The notes under the pieces were generated by a model. It made no database searches and was not told the DNA's origin. It saw nothing but the letters and a program-made list of their open reading frames with translations. From the NCBI RefSeq assembly GCF_002104795.1, contig NZ_NCXO01000019.1, forward strand, positions 1-64,000: DNA of 64,000 nt. Direction: 5' to 3'. How positions within the stretch are numbered: the first letter of the stretch is position 1; the number at the start of each line of letters is the position of its first letter. Source of the DNA: Mycolicibacillus koreensis (GTDB lineage: Bacteria > Actinomycetota > Actinomycetes > Mycobacteriales > Mycobacteriaceae). A program made the translations under genes and the position numbers. This document shows, piece by piece, positions 36,086 to 45,197 of the stretch.

Positions 36086-36723
36086 TGCTCTGCTCCCAAC
36101 GAGGAGGTCGGTGCAGCGCCGTAGCCGGCCAGATAGTCCGGCGGGGCGAACGGTTCGAGCCCGACGTCTTCTTGTGGTGGCCCGGAAGCCCAGGCGCTGC
36201 GCACCTGGTTGAGTTCGTAGCGGCCCAGTTTGGGCAGCGCAGCGATCACCGCGGCCGCCACGTCGGCGTAGGGGGACTCGGCGGCCGCCAGCCCGCGGCG
36301 CAGAAGTTCCAGATCGGTGCGGTGGCCGGTGAGAAGCCGGGCGCCTCGTGGGCAGAGCGCGGCGAAGTCGAGCATCATCGGCAGATAGTCGGGCAGCTCC
36401 TCCTCGTCGGGAACGAACCCCGCGTCGCGGTAGGCGGTTTTGACGATCACCATCGCCATTCCCCGTTTGCGGGTGTCGCCGTAGCGGTAGTAGGTCAGAT
36501 ACAGCGTGCAGCGCCGCCGTAGATCGAACGTCTGGACATAGTGCTGGGCCACCGCGTCCGGCGGGGTGCATCCCAGCCAGTCGAGGAAACGGCCGAAATG
36601 GCGCCGGGCCGGTTTCGGGCCGGTCTCGGCGGCGAACGCGGTCAGCTCCGCGAGCCCGTCGAAGAGCGCGGTGGTCGGGTATTGCAGCAGCACCGAGGCG
36701 AGTTTCGCGGTGGCGGTGTTCAT
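36073..36723 (-). CDS. narJ: nitrate reductase maturation chaperone
   Basis: NarJ is a cytoplasmic chaperone of the TorD/DmsD type that helps insert the molybdenum cofactor into NarG and is not part of the final enzyme. The 216-residue, helical product shows TLYLTYYRYGDTRKRGMAMV (20 residues) and ELPDYLPMMLDFAALCP. Its ATG overlaps the narH stop (ATGA), and its end overlaps the start of narI. Confidence 0.92.
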   Translation of the reverse strand: MNTATAKLASVLLQYPTTALFDGLAELTAFAAETGPKPARRHFGRFLDWLGCTPPDAVAQHYVQTFDLRRRCTLYLTYYRYGDTRKRGMAMVIVKTAYRDAGFVPDEEELPDYLPMMLDFAALCPRGARLLTGHRTDLELLRRGLAAAESPYADVAAAVIAALPKLGRYELNQVRSAWASGPPQEDVGLEPFAPPDYLAGYGAAPTSSLGAEQCRT

Positions 36724-38351
36724 GCCGGCCCCGGCTCCGGGAACATGCCCGAGGCGGTGCTGCGGCCGTCCCAGTTGAGCAGGTTGAATCCCGACGTCGG
36801 GATCGCGGGGTTGCCGGCGTCGGGTTTTACCTGCCCGGGTTGATAGGAGCTGACCCCGTGTGGGCCGGGTGGGCCCATCCCGCCCATGCCGGGGCCGCCG
36901 TCGGTGTCCAGGCTGCAGAACAACTGTTCGTGCTGCCCCATGAGCCGTCCCGCCTCCTCCTGGTGAGCGGGCGGGATGACGTAGCGTTCTTCGTATTTCG
37001 CGATCGCCAGCAGCCGGTAGAGATCGTCGAGTTCCTCGGAGGTGGCGCCGACCGACGCCGGCAGGTTCTCATCGATCTCCAAACCGAGTTGTGCGGCGCG
37101 CTGGATGGTGCGCACCACGGTCAGTTTGCGCAGCACGGTGCGGATCAGCTCGGAGTCGCCGGCGGTGAACAGGTTCGCCAGGTAGTCGATCGGAATCCGC
37201 AGCGCATCGATGGTGGCGAACACGTTGTCGGGGGTGGCGGCGTCGTAGCCGGCGGCGTTGACCACGTCGGCCACCGGGGACAACGGTGGGATGTACCAAA
37301 CCATCGGCAGGGTGCGGTATTCCGGATGCAGCGGCAGCGCCACCTTGTGCCGGACCGCCAACTCGTAACACGGGGAGCGCTGGGCCGCTTCGACCCAGTC
37401 GTGGGGGATACCGGACCGTTCGGCTTCGGCCTGGACCTGCGGGTCGTGGGGGTCCAAGAACACGTCCAGCTGCGCCTGATAGAGGTCCTGCACGTCGGGG
37501 GTGGCGGCGGCGTCGAGCACCTTGTCCGCGTCGTAGAGGAACAGGCCCAGATACCGCAGCCGCCCGACGCAGGTCTCGCTGCAGATGGTCGGCAACCCCT
37601 GCTCGATGCGCGGGAAGCAGAACGTGCACTTCTCGGCCTTGCCGGTGCGGTGGTTGAAATACACCTTCTTGTAAGGACATCCGGAAACACAGAACCGCCA
37701 GCCGCGACAGCGGTCCTGGTCGACGAGCACGATCCCGTCCTCGGCGCGTTTGTACATCGCCCCCGACGGACACGACGCCACACACGACGGGTTGAGGCAG
37801 TGCTCGCAGATTCGCGGCAGGTAGAACATGAAGACTTCTTCGAACTCCATCTTCACCTTCTCCTCGAGCCCGGCGAGGTTCGGGTCGTGGATGGCGTGTT
37901 CGGGAGCACCGGCGAGGTCGTCGTCGAAGTTCGAGCCCCACGACACGTTCATGTCCTTGCCGGTCAGCGCCGAGATCGAATGGGCGGTGGGGTTCGGGGT
38001 GCCCAGCGGGGCGTCGATGACGCTCTGGTAGTCGTAGGTCCACGGGTCGCCGTAGTCGTCGATGGACGGCAGGTCGGGGTTGTAGAAGATCGACAGCAGT
38101 TTGCGCAGCCGCCCACCGGCTTTCAGTTTCAGCCTGCCCTTCTTGTCCAGCGTCCAGCCGCCGTGCCAGTAGTCCTGGTCCTCGTAACGTTTGGGATAGC
38201 CGACCCCGGGCTTGGTCTCCACGTTGTTGAAGTAGACGTATTCGGTGCCCGGCCGGTTGGTCCACACCTGCTTGCAGGTGACGGTGCAGGTATGGCAGCC
38301 GATGCACTTGTCCAGGTTCATCACCATGGCCACGTTGGCCATCACCCTCAT
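36720..38351 (-). CDS. narH: respiratory nitrate reductase beta subunit
   Basis: NarH is the cytoplasmic iron-sulfur subunit that carries electrons from NarI to NarG. The 543-residue product has the expected cysteine groups CIGCHTCTVTC, CEHCLNPSCVASCPSGAMY, CRGWRFCVSGC (the tryptophan marks the 3Fe-4S cluster) and CTFCFPR with CSETC. Its ATG overlaps the narG stop (ATGA). Length and motifs match other actinobacterial NarH proteins. Confidence 0.96.
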   Translation of the reverse strand: MRVMANVAMVMNLDKCIGCHTCTVTCKQVWTNRPGTEYVYFNNVETKPGVGYPKRYEDQDYWHGGWTLDKKGRLKLKAGGRLRKLLSIFYNPDLPSIDDYGDPWTYDYQSVIDAPLGTPNPTAHSISALTGKDMNVSWGSNFDDDLAGAPEHAIHDPNLAGLEEKVKMEFEEVFMFYLPRICEHCLNPSCVASCPSGAMYKRAEDGIVLVDQDRCRGWRFCVSGCPYKKVYFNHRTGKAEKCTFCFPRIEQGLPTICSETCVGRLRYLGLFLYDADKVLDAAATPDVQDLYQAQLDVFLDPHDPQVQAEAERSGIPHDWVEAAQRSPCYELAVRHKVALPLHPEYRTLPMVWYIPPLSPVADVVNAAGYDAATPDNVFATIDALRIPIDYLANLFTAGDSELIRTVLRKLTVVRTIQRAAQLGLEIDENLPASVGATSEELDDLYRLLAIAKYEERYVIPPAHQEEAGRLMGQHEQLFCSLDTDGGPGMGGMGPPGPHGVSSYQPGQVKPDAGNPAIPTSGFNLLNWDGRSTASGMFPEPGPA

Positions 38352-41300
38352 CGGTATCTCACCTCCTGGGAACGTCGCCGGATGACGGTGATCTCGTCAC
38401 GCTGGCTTCCGGTGGGCCCGTAGTAGTTGAACCCGAACGACAACTGCGCATAGCCCCCGATCAGGTGAGTGGGTTTGATCACCAGCCGGGTCAGCGCGTT
38501 GTCCCCGCCGCCGTGCAGTTTGGAGACCTCGGTGATCGGGGTCATCAGATGCCGGTCCATGGTGTGGTACATGAACACCGTTCCCTTGGGCATCCGGTGG
38601 GTGACCACCGCCCGGCACCCCACCACCCCGTTGCGGTTGTAGGCCTCGATCCAGTCGTTGTCGGCCACCCCGATCGTCGCCGCGTCCGCTGGGCTCATCC
38701 AGATCACCGGCCCACCGCGGAACAGCCGCAACATGTGCAGGTTGTCCTGGTACTCGGAGTGGATCGACCACTTCGAATGCGGGGTCAGATAGCGCACCGT
38801 GATCTCGGGGCGACGCTCCTCGGGCAGGCCTTGCTCGCCGAAGTGGCTGATGTAGTTCAACGGCGGGCGATAGCACGGCAACCATTCGCCGTACTCGGCG
38901 ATCCAGTCATGGTCGAGGAAGAAGTGCATCCGCCCGGTCAGCGTGTGCCACGGTTTGAGGCGCTCGACGTTGACCACGAACGGGGAGTAGCGCCGCCCAC
39001 CGGTCTCACTGCCCGACCACTCCGCGGAGGTGATCACCGCCCGCGGCTGAACCTGGGTGTCGGCGAACGTGATCTGGTCGCCGGCACGCTCCTCGGCCAG
39101 ATCCACCAGCCGCATCCCGGTGCGCTCCTCCATCGCCTCCCAGCCCTGCAGGGCCACCTCCCCGTTGGTGGTGCCCGACAGCGCCAGGATCGCCTCCGCC
39201 ATGTGGATATCGCGGGCCAGCGACGGTCGGCCGGCCGCGACGCCGCCGCGCACCACCCCGTTCGTGCGGCGCAGGTACTCCACCGCGTTCGTCGGTTTCC
39301 ACTGGATGCCCTTGACACCGGTCCCCACCGTTTCCACCAGCGGACCCAGGGCGGCCATCTTGTCGGCGACCGCGGTGAAGTCCCGTTCGACGGTGACCAG
39401 CTTCGGCATGGTCACCCCCGGCACCGGGTCGCACTGCCCGTAGCGCCAGTCGCGGACCACGCCACCGGGCTGGGCCAGTTCGTCGGCGGAGTCGTGCATC
39501 AGCGGCACCGCCAACACGTCGGTGCGGGAGCCCAGGTGTCGCGCCGCGAGCCGGGAGAACTGCTCGGCGATGGTCGCGAACGCGTCGAAGTCGGTGCGCG
39601 CCTCCCACGGCGGGGCGATCGCCGGGTTGAACGAGTGCACGAACGGGTGCATGTCGGTGGTGGACAGGTCGTGCTTCTCGTACCAGGTGGCCGCGGGCAG
39701 CACGATATCGGAGTAGCTGCAGGTGGAGGTCATCCGAAAGTCGACGGTGGTGACCAGGTCGAGCTTGCCGCGCGGCGCGTCGTCGTGCCAGGCCACCTCG
39801 GTGGGGCGTACCTGCGGCGGAGATTCGGTGGCGCGCACCGCATTATCGGCGCCGAGCAGATGGCGCATGAAATACTCCATGCCCTTGCCCGAGGAGCCGA
39901 GCAGGTTCGCCCGCCACACCGTCAGCACCCGCGGAAAATTCACCGGATTGTCCGGGTCCTCCCCGGCGAAACCCAGCCGGCCCGACTTGATCTCGTCGAC
40001 GACGTAGTCGGCGACGGGCTTGCCGGCCGCCGCGGCGGCATCGGCGATGTCCAGCGGGTTGCGGTCGAACGCCGGATGCGACGGTGTCCAGCCCAGTCGG
40101 CTGGCCTGCGCGATCGTGTCGGCCATCGCCTTGTCGGCGAACAGGCCGCGTGCCAGGGGACTGGCGAGTTCCTCGGCGCCGAACCTCTCGTAGCGCCACT
40201 GGTCGCTGTGCAGGTAGAAGAACGATGTGCCGGTCATGTGCCGGGTGGGGCGCTGCCAGTCGAAGGCGAACGCCACCTGCTGCCAGCCGGTCAGCGGACG
40301 CACCTTCTCCTGCCCGACGTAGTGCGCCCAGCCGCCGCCGTTGACGCCCTGGCAGCCGCAGAGCATGGTCAGGGTGAAAAACGTGCGGTAGATCTGATCG
40401 GAGTGGTACCAGTGGTTGGTTCCCGCGCCCATCGTGATCATCGCCCGGCCGTTGGAGAGTTCGGCGGTGCGGGCGAATTCCCGCGCCACCCGCGCCGTGG
40501 CTTCGGCGGGTACAGCGGTGATCCGTTCCTGCCAGGCCGGCGTGTGCGGTTGGCTCGCATCGTCGTAGCCGGTCGGCCATTCCCCGGGTAGGCCGTCGCG
40601 GCCGACCGCGTAGTGCGCCATCAGCAGGTCGAACACGGTGCACACCAGGCGGTCACCGATCCGGCGCACCGGTAGGCCGCGACGCACGGTGGCCCCGCCC
40701 TCGGTGGCTCCGATGTCGAAGCGGGGCAGATCGACGGTGACGGCGTCGACGGCGGAGTCGGTGGAGCTATAGACGCTGAGTAGCGGGTCGCGCCCACCGA
40801 GGTCAAGGTTCCAGCGGCCCTTGCCGGATTCAGAGAAATGGTCAGCAAGGGTGCCGTTGGGGAAGAACGGTTCGTCGGTGGCGCTGTCGATCAGCACGGT
40901 GCGGTGCGGTGCGCCCTCGTCGGTCTCGCCGAGGTCGGCGGCGGTGAGGAACCGATCGGGCACGTAGGTGGGAGACGCCCCCGACTCGGTGTCGCGGGGC
41001 CGCAGGGTCACCAGGAACGGCAGGTCGGTGTAGGTCTTGACGTAGGTCTGGAAGTAGGGGACCTGCCGGTCGCGGAAGAACTCGGTCAACACGACGTGGC
41101 CCATCGCCATCGCCAGCGCCCCGTCGGTTCCGGGGTTACAGGCCAGCCAGTCGTCGGCGAACTTGGTGTGATCGGAGAAGTCAGGGCTGACCACCACCAC
41201 CTTTTGGCCGCGGTAGCGGGCCTCGGTCATGAAGTGCGCGTCGGGGGTGCGGGTGATCGGCAGGTTCGTGCCCCAGATGATCAGGTAGGCGGCGTTCCAC

Positions 41301-42079
41301 CAGTCCCCGGACTCCGGGACGTCGGTCTGATCGCCGTACACCTGCGGTGAGGACGGTGGCAGATCGGCGTACCAGTCGTAGAACGACAAGATGGTGCCGC
41401 CGATCATCGACAGGAACCGGGTACCGGCGGCGTAGGAGACCTGCGACATCGCCGGGATGGGGGAGAAGCCGACCACGCGGTCGGGACCGAACTCCTTGAT
41501 CGTGTGGACGTGGGCGGCCGCGATCAGTTCGCTGACCTCCGCCCAGCTGGAGCGTAGGAACCCGCCTTTGCCGCGGGTGTTCTTGTAGGCGGCGGTGCGC
41601 ACCGGGTCGGCGACGATGTCGGCCCAGGCCGCGACCGGATCGCCGAGCCGGGTCCGGGCCTCGCGCCACACCTCCAGCAGAGGCTGGCGCACATAGGGGT
41701 AGCGCAGTCGCGATGGGGAATAGGTGTACCAGGAGAACGAGGCGCCACGCGGGCAGCCGCGCGGTTCGTATTCGGGCATGTCCGGCCCGACCGAGGGGTA
41801 GTCGGTCTGCTGGGTCTCCCAGGTGATGATGCCCTCTTTGACGTAGACCTTCCACGAGCACGAGCCGGTGCAGTTCACCCCGTGGGTGGAGCGCACCACC
41901 TTGCCGTGGCGCCAGCGCTCGCGGTAGAACTCCTCGGCGTGCCGGCCGTCGCGACGGTGCAACTCGCGGAAGTCCGGGCTCGGGGTGCCGGGGCTGAAGA
42001 ACTGCGCCCTGCGCAGCAGGGACTCCACCGGCTCGCCCCCGGGCAACAGCGGTGCCATCCCCCGGCGGGTGTCGGTCAT
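38348..42079 (-). CDS. narG: respiratory nitrate reductase alpha subunit
   Basis: NarG is the molybdenum-containing catalytic subunit that reduces nitrate to nitrite in the cytoplasm. The 1243-residue product shows the 4Fe-4S motif STHGVNCTGSCSW (the histidine ligand is part of the NarG type) near residues 64-76 and the cofactor region FYDWYADLPPSSPQVYGDQT (20 residues) with the aspartate that ligates molybdenum. The ATG at 42079 is preceded by GGTGAGGAG. It lacks a twin-arginine leader, as expected. The operon narG-H-J-I is complete, but no nitrate transporter is seen nearby. Confidence 0.97.
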   Translation of the reverse strand: MTDTRRGMAPLLPGGEPVESLLRRAQFFSPGTPSPDFRELHRRDGRHAEEFYRERWRHGKVVRSTHGVNCTGSCSWKVYVKEGIITWETQQTDYPSVGPDMPEYEPRGCPRGASFSWYTYSPSRLRYPYVRQPLLEVWREARTRLGDPVAAWADIVADPVRTAAYKNTRGKGGFLRSSWAEVSELIAAAHVHTIKEFGPDRVVGFSPIPAMSQVSYAAGTRFLSMIGGTILSFYDWYADLPPSSPQVYGDQTDVPESGDWWNAAYLIIWGTNLPITRTPDAHFMTEARYRGQKVVVVSPDFSDHTKFADDWLACNPGTDGALAMAMGHVVLTEFFRDRQVPYFQTYVKTYTDLPFLVTLRPRDTESGASPTYVPDRFLTAADLGETDEGAPHRTVLIDSATDEPFFPNGTLADHFSESGKGRWNLDLGGRDPLLSVYSSTDSAVDAVTVDLPRFDIGATEGGATVRRGLPVRRIGDRLVCTVFDLLMAHYAVGRDGLPGEWPTGYDDASQPHTPAWQERITAVPAEATARVAREFARTAELSNGRAMITMGAGTNHWYHSDQIYRTFFTLTMLCGCQGVNGGGWAHYVGQEKVRPLTGWQQVAFAFDWQRPTRHMTGTSFFYLHSDQWRYERFGAEELASPLARGLFADKAMADTIAQASRLGWTPSHPAFDRNPLDIADAAAAAGKPVADYVVDEIKSGRLGFAGEDPDNPVNFPRVLTVWRANLLGSSGKGMEYFMRHLLGADNAVRATESPPQVRPTEVAWHDDAPRGKLDLVTTVDFRMTSTCSYSDIVLPAATWYEKHDLSTTDMHPFVHSFNPAIAPPWEARTDFDAFATIAEQFSRLAARHLGSRTDVLAVPLMHDSADELAQPGGVVRDWRYGQCDPVPGVTMPKLVTVERDFTAVADKMAALGPLVETVGTGVKGIQWKPTNAVEYLRRTNGVVRGGVAAGRPSLARDIHMAEAILALSGTTNGEVALQGWEAMEERTGMRLVDLAEERAGDQITFADTQVQPRAVITSAEWSGSETGGRRYSPFVVNVERLKPWHTLTGRMHFFLDHDWIAEYGEWLPCYRPPLNYISHFGEQGLPEERRPEITVRYLTPHSKWSIHSEYQDNLHMLRLFRGGPVIWMSPADAATIGVADNDWIEAYNRNGVVGCRAVVTHRMPKGTVFMYHTMDRHLMTPITEVSKLHGGGDNALTRLVIKPTHLIGGYAQLSFGFNYYGPTGSQRDEITVIRRRSQEVRYR

Positions 42080-42244
42080 CTCCTCACCTCGGCTCGGTCG
42101 ACGTCGGTGCGGTGGCGCGATGTGTCGTCTGCGTCTCGTATTACCACTGCCGTCGACGATTTGGGTGAGAATGGTTTATACAACCCACTGTAGGGAAATT
42201 GCCGGCGGTGTGGCCGCACCCCGGCGGCGGTGCGAGGAGTGATC
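42080..42244. promoter_or_regulatory. divergent promoter region narG / DJ-1 gene
   Basis: A 165-bp gap between the divergent narG and DJ-1-like genes must hold both promoters. On the minus strand TAATAC near 42138-42143 could be a -10 element for narG. On the plus strand GGTTTATACAACC (42174-42186) has short inverted arms (GGTT/AACC) and a TATACA core. No DosR or FNR box was recognised. Confidence 0.35.
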
Positions 42245-42892
42245 ATGACCGACGGATTCCGGCTGGGCATCTACGTGTTCACCGACGCCGAGGTGGTCGA
42301 CTTCGCCGCCCCCTATGGGGTGTTCTCGGTGGCACGCCGGTTCGATCCGACGCTGGAGGTGTTCTTCGTCGCCGAGGCGTTGCGGCCGGTGCAGACCCAG
42401 GCCGGGTTCACCGTGTTGCCCAGCTACGGGTTCGCCGACCGCCCGTCGATGGATGCCTTTTTGATTCCCGGCGGGGCCGGTACCCGCACCCAGACCTACA
42501 ATCGTCGCCTCCACGAATACATCGAGGAGCTGCCGTCGAACACCCTGTTGACCAGTGTGTGCACCGGCTCCTGGATCTACGCCCAGATGGGGCTCCTCGA
42601 CGGGATCGCCGCAACCAGCCGCAAAGAAGGTGACCGCGCCGAGACGACGCCACCGGGTCGGGTGCCGATCGACCGACTCGCTGAATTGGCGCCGGCGTGC
42701 CGGGTCAGCCGCGCCCGGGTGGTCGACGCCGGCCGGGTCATCACCGCCGGCGGGATCAGTTCGGGTATGGAGATGGGGTTTCAGCTGCTGCGCCGCGCCG
42801 GCCACGACGAGGGGTTCGTCGCCGAGGTGGCGCGGGTGATGGAGTACACCGCTGCCTATGAGATCTACCGCGACGACCGCGAGCAGCTTTAG
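42245..42892 (+). CDS. DJ-1/PfpI family protein
   Basis: A 215-residue protein of the DJ-1/PfpI superfamily, with the nucleophile elbow SVCTGSW (C106) and the flavodoxin-like core GIYVFTDAEVVDFAAPYGVF (20 residues). It is in the size class of isonitrile-hydratase-like or glutamine-amidotransferase-like members without a DNA-binding domain. ATG at 42245 is chosen because GAGGAG lies 5 bp upstream; a GTG at 42230 is unlikely. Its stop overlaps the end of the convergent ahpD-like gene by 4 bp. Confidence 0.85.
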   Translation: MTDGFRLGIYVFTDAEVVDFAAPYGVFSVARRFDPTLEVFFVAEALRPVQTQAGFTVLPSYGFADRPSMDAFLIPGGAGTRTQTYNRRLHEYIEELPSNTLLTSVCTGSWIYAQMGLLDGIAATSRKEGDRAETTPPGRVPIDRLAELAPACRVSRARVVDAGRVITAGGISSGMEMGFQLLRRAGHDEGFVAEVARVMEYTAAYEIYRDDREQL

Positions 42893-43350
42893 GCGTCCGC
42901 GTCGCGATCGGGCAGACGCTGGTGGGTCGCGATCGCCAACCGGTTCCAGACGTTGATCGTGGCGATCGCCATCAGCAGATTCACCACGTCGGCTTCGGAG
43001 AACTCGTCGGTGACCTGCTCCCACACGTCGTCGGGGACCCCGGCCACCCCGATCAGGGTGACCTTCTCGGTGAGGGCGAGTGCGGCACGCTCGGCGTCGG
43101 TGAACAGCTGCGACGCCTCCCGCCAGGCCGACACGACGTCGAGGCGGCGCTGGTCTTCGCCGTGGGCGCGGGCATCCCGGTGGTGCATGTCCAGGCAGAA
43201 CGCACAGCCGTTGATCTGGGAGGCGCGGATCTTCACCAGTTCGCCCAGTCGTGGGTCCAGTCCGCTTTGGCGCACAAAGGATTCCATCGCCAACACCGCA
43301 CGGGTGGCGTCGGGGTGGGTGCCGTGGATGTCGAGTCGTTGCTCGGTCAT
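42889..43350 (-). CDS. AhpD-like / carboxymuconolactone decarboxylase family protein
   Basis: A 153-residue protein of the AhpD-like fold, with the redox motif CAFCLDMH (C49, C52, H56). Such proteins often reduce peroxides or react with alkylperoxides. It lies 9 bp after the selB stop on the same strand and may be cotranscribed with selA-selB. The physiological substrate is unknown. Confidence 0.85.
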   Translation of the reverse strand: MTEQRLDIHGTHPDATRAVLAMESFVRQSGLDPRLGELVKIRASQINGCAFCLDMHHRDARAHGEDQRRLDVVSAWREASQLFTDAERAALALTEKVTLIGVAGVPDDVWEQVTDEFSEADVVNLLMAIATINVWNRLAIATHQRLPDRDADA

Positions 43351-43359
43351 GAACCCAGT

Positions 43360-45177
43360 CTAAGCGCGTGAGCCGCCGTCGGCGGCCGACGACGTCGAGC
43401 GCACCACCTCGCGGTGCGCGGCGTCGACGCGGCGGGTCCAGCCGCGCCCGTCGAGGTGAGTCAACAGTGGCAGCACCACCCGGCGGGTGGTGCCCAACGC
43501 TTGGCGGGCATCGCTGACGGTGAACGGCTGGCGGAGCCGGCTCACCGTGCGCATCGCCAGCGCGGGGGCGCTCGGCAACACCACCACCGTGTCGGCGAGG
43601 CGCAGCAGCCGCCCGGCGCGTTCGGCGGCGGCGAGCTCCCGCGGACCCAGGTGCAGGGCGGCCAGCTCGTGAGCCTCCGGTGCGGCGAACGGGGCGTCGG
43701 CCAGGCGGGTCTCCACCGCGGTGATGCCCGCGTCGGCCGCGCCGAGGTCGCGGTCGTGTCCCGGGGTCCACAGCCGGCCGTCGCGCTGCGTCAGCCCGGT
43801 CTCGGCGATGAGCGCGTCCAGCAGCGCCGGCTCGGGCAGGCCGACCAGGTCGACCGCGGCGCCGCGGGAGAGCCCGGCGCCCACCGGATCTCGTCGGTGG
43901 TGGCGCTCGACGGCCTCGACGAGCATCCGGCACCACCGCCGGTAGTCGCTGTCGGCCACCCACCAGTGGCCCGCCGCGCGCACCCCGGCCGGAGGGCTGG
44001 AGTCGACGGGAAAGCCGAGGCGACGCAGGTGGTCGGGGGCGACCGCGCCGCGGCGGATGACCTCGACGGCGATGTCACCGTCGGGGGGCTGTTGCGCCAG
44101 TGCGCCCGCCCGGCTGCGGGCCGCGCCGCGCCGGCGCAACGGCGGCGGTTCGACGTCGAGGGTGCGGGCACCGCCGAGCAACCGGGGGCTTCCCGGGTGG
44201 CGCAGCACCATCGGGTCGCCGACGATCAGCGGCAGGTGCCGGGCGAGGGTGAGCCGGGCGTGGTCGTCGTCGAGGGGGCGCAGCCGCGCCGGTACGGCCG
44301 CGGTCCCGACGTGGACCATCAGGTGCTGGGGCACCGACCGGTAGGGCTCGCCGCTGGTGCGACGCACGTCGAGCACGTCGGTCACCGGCCAGGCCTCCGC
44401 GGTGAGCAGGGCGTCGCCGCGGTGCACCGCCACCACGTCGACGCCGCGCAGGTTCACTCCCACCCGCGACACCGGCCCCAGCCGGCGCTGTGGTTGTCCG
44501 CAGCTGTGCAGCGCGCGGACCGCCACCGGTCGGGCTGCGGCGGCGCCGTGCAGCCACAGTTCGCCGCCGTGGCGCAGTTCGCCGGCCGTGAGCGTGCCGG
44601 TCACCACGGTGCCCGCCCCGCTGAGGGTGAACGCTCGGTCGAGCCACAGCCGCACCCGGTCGACCGGGGGTGGCGGCGGGACCGGCGCGAGCACCTGCTG
44701 CAGGGTGTGCCGCAGGGTGTCCAGCCCCGCCCCGGTGGGGGCGCAGACCGCGACGGCGGGGGCCTGCGCCAGGCCGGTGCCGGCCAACTCGGTGCGAGCC
44801 TGCGCAACCACGTCCTCGACCCGGTCGGGGGCGCGGTCGGTGCGGGTGATCACCAGCACCCCGCAGGTGATGCCCAGCGCGGCGATCGCGTCGCGGTGGT
44901 CGTCGGACTGAGCCTGCCAGCCCTCGTCGGCGGCGACCACGAAACACACCACCGGGGCCGGGCCGAGCCCGGCCAGCGTGTTGGCCAGGAATCGTTGATG
45001 ACCGGGCACGTCGACGAACGCCACGGTTGTCTCGTCGGACAGGGTGCTCCACGCGAAGCCCAGATCGATGGTGAGCCCTCGGCGGTGTTCCTCGGCCCAC
45101 CGGTCGGGCTGCATCCCGGTGAGCGCGGCGATCAGGGTGGTTTTGCCGTGGTCGACGTGGCCGGCGGTGGCCACCAC
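43360..45177 (-). CDS. selB: selenocysteine-specific elongation factor
   Basis: SelB is the GTPase that brings Sec-tRNA(Sec) to the ribosome at UGA codons marked by a SECIS element. From the GTG at 45177 (or the next GTG, 45174) the product is 605 residues long and starts with the P-loop AGHVDHGKTTL. VDVPGHQRF is the G3 motif, and TRTD stands where G4 would be NKxD, as in other SelB proteins. The C-terminal half is the winged-helix region that binds SECIS RNA. It begins 21 bp after the selA stop. The longer frame seen upstream lies within selA. Confidence 0.95.
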   Translation of the reverse strand: MVATAGHVDHGKTTLIAALTGMQPDRWAEEHRRGLTIDLGFAWSTLSDETTVAFVDVPGHQRFLANTLAGLGPAPVVCFVVAADEGWQAQSDDHRDAIAALGITCGVLVITRTDRAPDRVEDVVAQARTELAGTGLAQAPAVAVCAPTGAGLDTLRHTLQQVLAPVPPPPPVDRVRLWLDRAFTLSGAGTVVTGTLTAGELRHGGELWLHGAAAARPVAVRALHSCGQPQRRLGPVSRVGVNLRGVDVVAVHRGDALLTAEAWPVTDVLDVRRTSGEPYRSVPQHLMVHVGTAAVPARLRPLDDDHARLTLARHLPLIVGDPMVLRHPGSPRLLGGARTLDVEPPPLRRRGAARSRAGALAQQPPDGDIAVEVIRRGAVAPDHLRRLGFPVDSSPPAGVRAAGHWWVADSDYRRWCRMLVEAVERHHRRDPVGAGLSRGAAVDLVGLPEPALLDALIAETGLTQRDGRLWTPGHDRDLGAADAGITAVETRLADAPFAAPEAHELAALHLGPRELAAAERAGRLLRLADTVVVLPSAPALAMRTVSRLRQPFTVSDARQALGTTRRVVLPLLTHLDGRGWTRRVDAAHREVVRSTSSAADGGSRA

Positions 45178-45197
45178 ATGGCGGGCGGGCAGCGGGC